A stretch of 6,876 bases of DNA, from NCBI GenBank assembly GCA_947469815.1, contig CANIRI010000131.1, positions 1-6,876 on the forward strand, given 5' to 3'. Under the pieces are notes generated by a model that worked only from the letters and a program-made list of their open reading frames with translations, ran no database searches and was not told the origin of the DNA. Below, piece by piece: positions 1 through 5,065 of the stretch. This DNA is from Comamonadaceae bacterium (GTDB taxonomy: Bacteria; Pseudomonadota; Gammaproteobacteria; Burkholderiales; Burkholderiaceae_C). Position numbers and translations under genes: made by a program. Each line of letters starts with the position of its first letter. Position 1 is the stretch's first letter.

Positions 1-35
1 ATTCCTGAGCTCTCCCGCCAAAGACATTGATTTCC

Positions 36-473
36 ATGGAAAACAGCCTCCCGCCGATTCCCGCCAAGCGCTACTTCACCATCGGTGAAGTCGGGGAGTT
101 GTGCTGCGTGAAACCCCATGTCTTGCGCTACTGGGAGCAGGAATTCACCCAGTTGCGCCCGATGAAGCGGCGCGGCAATCGCCGCTACTACCAACACCAC
201 GAAGTGTTGATGGTGCGCCGGATCCGCGGCCTTTTGTACGAGCAGGGTTTCACCATCAGCGGCGCGCGCAACAAGATGCTGGAAACCGTGGGTGATGATC
301 GGCAATTCAAGTCAGACGACTTGCCAGACGATGCCTCCCTCGGCGCGCCAGATGCGTTGGGTGGAGCGGCTGTTGTTGGTCTAGAAGGTGTCCAAGGGAC
401 GCGGCATTTTCTGTCCGCGTCGGTGCGCGACGAATTGCTCCAGATCCGGGATCTGCTCGCGGAAGCGGGGTAG
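36..473 (+). CDS. MerR-family transcriptional regulator, small effector-less type
   Basis: This encodes a 145-residue cytoplasmic DNA-binding protein. Residues 13-35 form the MerR-type helix-turn-helix (YFTIGEVGELC, then the VLRYWEQEF recognition segment around 29-37). Residues 45-52 (RRGNRRYY) form the wing, and the next ~25 residues (VRRIRGLLYEQGFTISGAR) match the rest of the MerR winged-helix domain. After about residue 85 the protein is Ala/Gly/Asp-rich and shows no recognisable ligand-binding domain and no paired metal-binding cysteines. Cys23-Cys24 lie inside the HTH, not at a metal site. Short MerR-like proteins of this kind are common in Burkholderiales, often beside ihfA (general knowledge; that gene is not demonstrable here). 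I chose ATG at 36 over TTG at 27 because it is the first ATG and begins the conserved MENSLPPIPAKRYFTIGE block; no strong Shine-Dalgarno is visible for either. Its target and inducer are unknown. Confidence 0.87.
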   Translation: MENSLPPIPAKRYFTIGEVGELCCVKPHVLRYWEQEFTQLRPMKRRGNRRYYQHHEVLMVRRIRGLLYEQGFTISGARNKMLETVGDDRQFKSDDLPDDASLGAPDALGGAAVVGLEGVQGTRHFLSASVRDELLQIRDLLAEAG

Positions 474-497
474 GCGCGCTGCTTGCGCTGGGCGGTT

Positions 498-522
498 AAA
501 GCCCGGCCGGTCCGGCCGCTTT
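498..522 (+). terminator. Possible weak intrinsic terminator of the merR-like gene
   Basis: A GC-rich inverted repeat lies 24 nt after the stop codon. AAAGC (498-502) pairs with GCTTT (518-522), and GGCC (505-508) pairs with GGCC (514-517), with a CC bulge at 503-504 and a GGTCC loop that could pair further. The stem should be stable. The run of T after it is only three and is interrupted by C, so termination may be partial. The right arm overlaps the likely -35 region of the tRNA promoter. It could instead be only a structured spacer. Confidence 0.4.
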
Positions 523-546
523 CAGTGTGGACCCGATGGCTATAAT
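519..546 (+). promoter_or_regulatory. Sigma-70 promoter of tRNA-Pro
   Basis: A perfect consensus -10 hexamer TATAAT occupies 541-546, nine bases before the mature tRNA 5' end. The best -35 candidate is CTTTCA (519-524, 3 of 6 consensus positions) with a 16-bp spacer. The bases after the -10, TCCCCGC, form a GC-rich discriminator, as is typical of stable-RNA promoters under stringent (ppGpp) control. That regulation is inferred from the sequence type only. The predicted transcript start near 552-554 would leave almost no 5' leader for RNase P to remove. Confidence 0.72.
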
Positions 547-555
547 TCCCCGCTT

Positions 556-632
556 CGGTGTGTGGCGCAGCCTGGTAGCGCACTTGCATGGGGTGCAAGG
601 GGTCGAAGGTTCGAATCCTTTCACACCGACCA
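556..632 (+). tRNA. tRNA-Pro, anticodon GGG
   Basis: A 77-nt complete tRNA with encoded 3' CCA. The acceptor stem CGGTGTG (556-562) pairs with CACACCG (622-628), followed by discriminator A629 and CCA 630-632. The D arm contains GCGC, the AGCCTGGTA loop and GCGC. The anticodon stem CTTGC (583-587) pairs with GCAAG (595-599) around the 7-base loop ATGGGGT, which puts GGG at 590-592. The T arm contains GGTTCGAATCC. The overall sequence closely follows the E. coli tRNA-Pro(GGG) pattern. It reads CCC and CCU proline codons. A strong promoter and terminator flank it, so it appears to be a single-gene transcription unit. Confidence 0.97.
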
Positions 633-646
633 GTTCACCGCTCAAG

Positions 647-679
647 GCCGTTTGTTGTAGTCCGACAAACGGCTTTTTT
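647..679 (+). terminator. Rho-independent terminator after tRNA-Pro
   Basis: A perfect 9-bp stem, GCCGTTTGT (647-655) with ACAAACGGC (665-673), encloses a 9-nt loop and is followed by six T (674-679). It starts 14 nt after the tRNA CCA end. It also lies just beyond the stop codon of the convergent hpnE. Read on the minus strand the hairpin has only a two-base T run after it, so it should act chiefly on the tRNA transcript and only weakly, if at all, on the hpn operon. Confidence 0.88.
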
Positions 680-684
680 GTTTG

Positions 685-2082
685 TCAGTCTTTCCACTTG
701 AACCCGCCCATGTCGTCCACCGCCATGGCTGCCATCTGGCCGCTGCGCACGGCGCCTTCCAGGGTTGCCGGGTAGGGCGCGTAGGTGTAATCCCCGCAGG
801 CCAGCAGGCCCGGCGCGATGCGCGGACCGGGGCGTTTCAGGCCTACGGTGCAGGCAAACGTAGCGCGTTTTTCGATCACGGTTTGTACGGCGGAGATACC
901 GGCCGGACCCAGAAAGTCAGCCAGTTCGGTGCGGGCCTGGTTGAGCACCTGGAACTCCAGCATGGTTTTCTCGCCCCGCGCGGCGCTGATGACAAACGCC
1001 CACAGGCCGGGGTCGCCCATGACGCCACGGTCCACCACAAACTGCGCCGGTGCGCCAGGGGCGTGGTTCAGGCGCAGTAGCGGTCTGGGGAGTTTTGCCT
1101 CGCTGGAGTAGGTGTAGACGGTGGCGATTGATTCGTAGCGCAATTTTTCGGCGGATGCGCACCAGCGGGCAAAGTGCGCTGCCACATTGGGCGGTGCGCC
1201 CTCAGCGCTGTGGCGGATGATTTGCAGGGCGTGCTCGGGCGCTGTTGCCCAGATGACGGCATCAAAGGTTTGGCTCTCACCGTCGGCGTCTTCCAGGTCC
1301 CAGCGGCCTGCGTTCCACGCCACGCGCGCCACGCGGTGTTGGCGCAGCACTTTTGCACCCCGCCGTTCGAGCCAGCGCGCAGCGGGTTCCGGCAGGATTC
1401 GGCTCAGGTCACGCAGGGGGAGCAGCACATCGGATGTGGCGAAAGATGCCGGCGTGCTCTTGCCGATTTCGCCCATCAGGGCATCATGCAGGACCCGCAA
1501 AAAAATCTGGCCACTGGCTTTGAACGGCAGGGTGTTCAAGGCCGACACGCACAGCGGCTCCATCAAGGTCTGGCGCACGGCCTGCGGCAGGCCGTTGCAA
1601 ATATCGGCGACGCTGCGGGCTGGCGCACACAAGAAGCCGCTTTTGCGCCAAGCCCGCATCTGCGTCAAAAGCGCCCGTTTGTCGCTCATGCTCCAACCCC
1701 GGGCCATGGCCAGCCCTGCCAGAAGATTCCAGGGACGCTGCATATCCGGCAAGTGCATGCCCAATCCCTGCGCGTCCCGCAAGTCCAGCGGCAGACGCAA
1801 AAATGCTGCATCCGGGTCCATATTCAAAGCGTCCATCAAGCGCAGGGTTTGGGCGTAGCCGCCCAGCAGGATGTGCTGACCATTGTCCAAGGTCAGAAAG
1901 GGGTCTGCGGCGGCAGGGTCCAGGTGGGCGCGGCGCGGCAGTGCGCGGGCGCGGCCGCCCAAGGTGCGATTGGCCTCGATCAAAGTCACCTGGTGGCCGT
2001 TGCGGCAGGCGTCGACAGCCGCAGCAATACCGGCCCATCCGGCGCCGACGACAGCAATGTTTTTGTACCCGGACTTCAACAC
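685..2082 (-). CDS. hpnE: Hydroxysqualene dehydroxylase HpnE (FAD-dependent)
   Basis: A 465-residue flavoprotein of the amine oxidase/phytoene desaturase superfamily. In the HpnCDE pathway it reduces hydroxysqualene to squalene. The N-terminal Rossmann fold shows GxGxxG at residues 13-18 (VVGAGWAG), Glu36 at the end of the second strand (TLIEA) for FAD ribose binding, and the following GGRAR at 42-46. Near the C terminus, residues 428-448 (ACGDYTYAPYPATLEGAVRSG region) form the second FAD contact typical of this family. The length fits HpnE. The start is GTG at 2082, ten bases after the hpnD stop; the next codon is TTG, another possible start, and a clear Shine-Dalgarno is lacking, so translation is probably coupled to hpnD. 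It is the last gene of the hpnC-hpnD-hpnE operon and converges on tRNA-Pro. Confidence 0.93.
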   Translation of the reverse strand: MLKSGYKNIAVVGAGWAGIAAAVDACRNGHQVTLIEANRTLGGRARALPRRAHLDPAAADPFLTLDNGQHILLGGYAQTLRLMDALNMDPDAAFLRLPLDLRDAQGLGMHLPDMQRPWNLLAGLAMARGWSMSDKRALLTQMRAWRKSGFLCAPARSVADICNGLPQAVRQTLMEPLCVSALNTLPFKASGQIFLRVLHDALMGEIGKSTPASFATSDVLLPLRDLSRILPEPAARWLERRGAKVLRQHRVARVAWNAGRWDLEDADGESQTFDAVIWATAPEHALQIIRHSAEGAPPNVAAHFARWCASAEKLRYESIATVYTYSSEAKLPRPLLRLNHAPGAPAQFVVDRGVMGDPGLWAFVISAARGEKTMLEFQVLNQARTELADFLGPAGISAVQTVIEKRATFACTVGLKRPGPRIAPGLLACGDYTYAPYPATLEGAVRSGQMAAMAVDDMGGFKWKD

Positions 2083-2092
2083 AGTGGCGCGC

Positions 2093-2932
2093 TTACATCC
2101 GTCCCAGTGCCTGCACGCGCCATGCCAGCCACAGCTTGCGCAGCGGCGTCAGGCGCACGCGTTGGTGCAGCACCTGGAAATTTGCGGCCTCGATTTCCCG
2201 CAGCAAGGTGCGGTAGATGCTGGCCATCATCAGCCCAGGCTTTTGGCTGCGGCGGTCCTGGTCGGGCAAAAGCTGCAGCGCCTGGTCGTACAGCGCGTGG
2301 GCACGGCGGGACTGGAATTGCATCAAGGCGGTGAAGCGGTCCGAGTATTGGCGCTTGAGCACTTCATGGGCTTTCACGTCAAATTGCTGTAGCTCGGACA
2401 CCGGCAGGTAAATGCGCCCGCGCAGCGCGTCTTCGCCCACGTCCCGGATGATGTTGGTCAGCTGCAAAGCCTGGCCCAGGGTGTGGGCGTACTGCGTGGT
2501 CTGCGCGGCCTCTTGGCCGAAGATGCGCGCCGCGACTTCGCCCACCACACCCGCCACCAAATGGCAGTAACGCTCCAGGTTGGGGTAGTCCAGGTAACGG
2601 GTTTGCTCCAGGTCCATGCGGCAGCCTGTAATCACGTCTTGCAAATGCCGCTCCTCGATTCCGTAATTGGCTGCATGGGGCAACAGGGCGCGCATCGCGG
2701 GGTGGGTGGGGTTGCCTTGGAAAGCGCGGTTGACTTCCTGGCTCCACCACGCCAGTTTGGTCGCGGCCACGCCCATGTCAACGGCCTCGTCCACCACGTC
2801 ATCGACCTCGCGGCAAAAAGCATAGAAGGCGGTGATGGCGGCACGCCTTGGCGCCGGCAGAAACAGGAAGGCGTAATAAAAACTGCTGCCCGAACCGGCG
2901 GCTTTTTCCTGGACGTATTGCTCTGGGCGCAT
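2093..2932 (-). CDS. hpnD: Presqualene diphosphate synthase HpnD
   Basis: A 279-residue member of the squalene/phytoene synthase family (class I trans-isoprenyl diphosphate synthase fold). It condenses two farnesyl diphosphates into presqualene diphosphate, the first step of the bacterial HpnCDE route. The first Asp-rich motif is DDVVD at 44-48, preceded by YAFCREV (37-43). The second is DVGED at 164-168 within LTNIIRDVGEDALRGRIYLP (158-177). Both motifs bind Mg2+ and the diphosphates and are intact. The long all-helical body and length fit the family. The start is ATG at 2932, 40 nt after the hpnC stop and with only a weak ribosome-binding site; the MRPEQYVQEKAAGSGSSFYYAF opening is what the family shows. 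HpnD rather than HpnC is assigned from the YCREVDDVVDE-type motif and the position between hpnC and hpnE. Confidence 0.93.
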   Translation of the reverse strand: MRPEQYVQEKAAGSGSSFYYAFLFLPAPRRAAITAFYAFCREVDDVVDEAVDMGVAATKLAWWSQEVNRAFQGNPTHPAMRALLPHAANYGIEERHLQDVITGCRMDLEQTRYLDYPNLERYCHLVAGVVGEVAARIFGQEAAQTTQYAHTLGQALQLTNIIRDVGEDALRGRIYLPVSELQQFDVKAHEVLKRQYSDRFTALMQFQSRRAHALYDQALQLLPDQDRRSQKPGLMMASIYRTLLREIEAANFQVLHQRVRLTPLRKLWLAWRVQALGRM

Positions 2933-2972
2933 CAGTGGATTGTCGCTGCAAGCCTGTGCGTGTTACCGCTGC

Positions 2973-3827
2973 CTACATGCGCAGCGCGCGCCACAGCATC
3001 ACCAGGTAATCCAGCGCATAAAGCCGTGGACGCTGACGCAGTACCCGCGCACCCAGAACTTCCACTTTTTCCAGCACGCGCAGTCCACCCTGCACCACCA
3101 GCCGCAGCTCCCAGCCCGCGCGCCCGGGTACCTGGTGCACCAGTGGCGCACCGCTGGCCATTAACTGGCGGGCATGCTGCACGCAGTGGGCGATCAGTGC
3201 CTCCTCGCGGGCATGCGACGTACCGCTGCGCAAAGCGGCTTGATCGGTGCCGTGCTGGCGCATCCAATCGGCGGGAAAGTAGCAGCGGCCACGGCTCAGG
3301 TCGACGCCGCAGTCCTGCCAAAAGTTAATCAGCTGCAAGGCAGTGCAGATGGCGTCGCTCTGTGCCAATGCCTGCGGATTGCGCACACCGTAGAGATGCA
3401 GCAGCAGGCGCCCCACCGGATTGGCGGAGCGGCTGCAGTAGTCCAGCAGCTGCGCCTCGTCCGCGTAGCCGGCTTGCCGGGCCGTCATGTCGACGTCCTG
3501 GGCAAAGGCGTCCAGCAGGGCGTGCAGCAAGTTCAGAGGGAGGTCGTGGCGTACCAGCACGGTACGCAAAGGCTCGAAAACCCAGGCCCATTCGCTTGGC
3601 ACGTGGGGTGGACTATGGGCGGCCAGCACGAGTTGTTCGCGGTAACGGTTCAGCGCGTCCAGGCGCTCATCGGCCGTGGCCTGGCCTTCATCTGCCAGGT
3701 CGTCGGCGGTGCGGGCAAAGTGGTACAGCACCATCACCGCGCCCCGCAGATGCGGAGGGCAGAGGAGGGACGCAACGGGGAAGTTTTCGTAGTGGCTGGG
3801 TGCCGTATCGGGACGGACTGTAGGCAT
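2973..3827 (-). CDS. hpnC: Hydroxysqualene synthase HpnC
   Basis: A 284-residue squalene/phytoene synthase family protein that, in the HpnCDE pathway, converts presqualene diphosphate to hydroxysqualene. The HYENFPVAS block (12-20) is characteristic of HpnC. The first Asp-rich motif is DDLAD (42-46). SANPVGRLLLHLYG lies at 134-147. The second Asp motif is D172xxxD176 in NFWQDCGVD, followed by RGRCYFP. The reading frame stays open about 109 codons upstream of ATG 3827, but that part overlaps the divergent adaptor gene and has no family similarity. ATG 3827 gives the expected N terminus. No good Shine-Dalgarno precedes it. It is the first gene of the operon and probably starts from the divergent intergenic region, where a TATAGT hexamer lies 20 nt upstream on this strand. 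Confidence 0.92.
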   Translation of the reverse strand: MPTVRPDTAPSHYENFPVASLLCPPHLRGAVMVLYHFARTADDLADEGQATADERLDALNRYREQLVLAAHSPPHVPSEWAWVFEPLRTVLVRHDLPLNLLHALLDAFAQDVDMTARQAGYADEAQLLDYCSRSANPVGRLLLHLYGVRNPQALAQSDAICTALQLINFWQDCGVDLSRGRCYFPADWMRQHGTDQAALRSGTSHAREEALIAHCVQHARQLMASGAPLVHQVPGRAGWELRLVVQGGLRVLEKVEVLGARVLRQRPRLYALDYLVMLWRALRM

Positions 3828-3845
3828 AGAAAATATCTGGTTGCA

Positions 3846-3855
3846 AACTATAGTT
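3846..3855. promoter_or_regulatory. Palindrome with mirrored -10-like hexamers in the divergent intergenic region
   Basis: The 112-nt gap between hpnC and the adaptor gene (3828-3939) has an AT-rich half (about 3826-3860) next to hpnC. In it AACTATAGTT is a perfect 10-bp palindrome, so TATAGT (5 of 6 matches to the -10 consensus) reads on the plus strand at 3849-3854 and on the minus strand at 3852-3847. The minus-strand copy sits 20 nt before the hpnC ATG, a plausible promoter position. No convincing -35 element was found for either direction. It could be overlapping promoters, a repressor operator, or chance. The rest of the gap (3861-3927) shows no element I can name. Confidence 0.3.
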
Positions 3856-3927
3856 AAACTTTCCCGGGATTTCGGGGTGGATCGTGAATACGCAGTGATG
3901 CCCCGCAGCCGCGTTTTCATTCGATGC

Positions 3928-3932
3928 AGGGA
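3928..3932 (+). promoter_or_regulatory. Ribosome-binding site that sets the adaptor start
   Basis: AGGGA at 3928-3932 lies 7 nt before ATG 3940. It favours that start over the in-frame ATG at 3898, which would add 14 residues ahead of the signal peptide and place charged residues in an unusual position. Confidence 0.65.
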
Positions 3933-3939
3933 ATTATCA

Positions 3940-5058
3940 ATGACATATTGCTCACTCCGACTTGGGCGGACGCCCTCCGTCTTTCTACTGTTGGCGCTTC
4001 TTTCGGCTTGCTCCGAGCACGAAGTTGCCCCTGAGCCCGTTCGTGCGGTGCGGCTTATGACCGTGGCGGCGGGGCCCATCACAGCTGCACAGGAATACGC
4101 GGCCGAACTGTTGCCCCAGGCCGAGTCACGGCTGGGTTTTCGCGTGGGCGGCAAGGTGGTTCGGCGCGCGGTTCAGATCGGCCAACATGTGAAGGCCGGG
4201 CAGTTGTTGGCACAACTTGACGGAGTCGATTACCGGCTTGCCGCCGACGTGTCGAAGGCGCAGGTCGCCTCCGCCCAGGCCAACCTGGAGCTCGCGGCGG
4301 CTGAGTTCAAGCGCTATACCGGTTTGCGTGAACAAAACTTCATCAGCGCTGCTGAACTCGAGCGGCGTGAAGCCAACTACAAATCTGCGCTGTTTCAAGT
4401 GCAGCAAACCCAGGCCCAAGCCGCATCGCAGGGCAACCAGACGGCCTATACCAGCCTGATGGCCGATGTCTCAGGCGTGGTGACGGCTGTGGACATGGAG
4501 TTGGGGCAGGTGGTGGGCGCTGCCACTCCCGTGGTGCGGGTCGCGCAGGACGGCCCGCGCGATGCCGTGTTTGCCGTACCGGAGGATAAAGTGGGGTCGA
4601 TTCAGCTCGGCATGCAAGCGGACGTGCGGGTGTGGGCCAGCGGCGCCGTGCTGCCCGGCGAGGTGCGGGAGATTGCCCCCAGCGCGGATCCCGTCACGCG
4701 CACTTTCACGGTGAAAGTGGTGCTCAAGGGAAAGGAATCTCCCCCATTGGGAACGACTGTTTCCGTCTTGCCGAGGTTCAATGCGTCGGCGGCGAATGAG
4801 GGCATCAAGTTGCCCACCAGTGCCCTCTATCGATCGGGTGAGCGAACCGCCGTCTGGGTTCTTGACGGGCCCAGCATGACCGTCAAGCAAACCGAGATTG
4901 CGCTGGGCGGGATCCAGGGGAGTGAGGTGTTGGTCACTTCTGGAATCAAGGCCGGGGATCAGATCGTCACTGCCGGTGTCCATGTTTTGACGGACGGCCA
5001 GAAGGTTGCGATCTACCAGCCAAGAACCGCACCAGCCACCACCGCTGCCGCCAAGTGA
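3940..5058 (+). CDS. RND efflux periplasmic adaptor subunit (membrane fusion protein), lipoprotein
   Basis: A 372-residue HlyD/AcrA-type adaptor that would join an RND permease to an outer-membrane channel. A lipoprotein signal peptide is visible: arginines at 7 and 10, hydrophobic VFLLLALL (14-21), and lipobox LSAC with acylated Cys24. The first lipoyl half runs from about residue 67 (FRVGGKVV, then GQHVKAGQLLAQLDGVDY to 98). A coiled-coil hairpin rich in Ala, Gln and Glu follows (about 99-168). The second lipoyl half begins near 172 (SLMADVSGVVTAVDMELGQ). A beta-barrel domain then follows, with a membrane-proximal domain ending in GDQIVTAGVHVLTDGQKV. The C-terminal tail is Ala/Thr-rich. The residue after Cys24 is Ser, not Asp, so by the E. 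coli Lol rule it would not be retained at the inner membrane; that rule may not transfer here. It is followed after 7 nt by the permease gene, so the two are almost certainly one operon. Substrates cannot be inferred. Confidence 0.92.
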   Translation: MTYCSLRLGRTPSVFLLLALLSACSEHEVAPEPVRAVRLMTVAAGPITAAQEYAAELLPQAESRLGFRVGGKVVRRAVQIGQHVKAGQLLAQLDGVDYRLAADVSKAQVASAQANLELAAAEFKRYTGLREQNFISAAELERREANYKSALFQVQQTQAQAASQGNQTAYTSLMADVSGVVTAVDMELGQVVGAATPVVRVAQDGPRDAVFAVPEDKVGSIQLGMQADVRVWASGAVLPGEVREIAPSADPVTRTFTVKVVLKGKESPPLGTTVSVLPRFNASAANEGIKLPTSALYRSGERTAVWVLDGPSMTVKQTEIALGGIQGSEVLVTSGIKAGDQIVTAGVHVLTDGQKVAIYQPRTAPATTAAAK

Positions 5059-5065
5059 GCATTCC

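Noticed and set aside
1..35. 3' end of an upstream gene (possibly ihfA)
   Set aside because: Open frames enter from the left edge, one ending with TGA at 28-30 and another near 86, but too few residues are present to recognise a family. Gene order in relatives suggests ihfA, but the sequence does not prove it.
556..632. tRNA-Pro as an integration site for a genomic island
   Set aside because: No integrase gene and no second copy of the tRNA 3' end were seen in the window; the DNA after it is an ordinary biosynthetic operon.
1174..2334. Long open frame (386 codons) on the plus strand across hpnE and the end of hpnD
   Set aside because: It is antisense to two well-supported enzymes in GC-rich DNA, where long shadow frames are expected. 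Its translation has no recognisable domain and is rich in Gln, Arg and Ala.
3841..3939. Earlier starts for the adaptor gene (TTG 3841 or ATG 3898)
   Set aside because: Only ATG 3940 has a well-spaced AGGGA and places the lipoprotein signal peptide at the N terminus.
3828..4154. Upstream extension of the hpnC frame by 109 codons
   Set aside because: It overlaps the promoter region and the start of the divergent adaptor. The added residues are low-complexity Ser/Arg/Thr and do not resemble HpnC, while ATG 3827 gives the expected HpnC N terminus.
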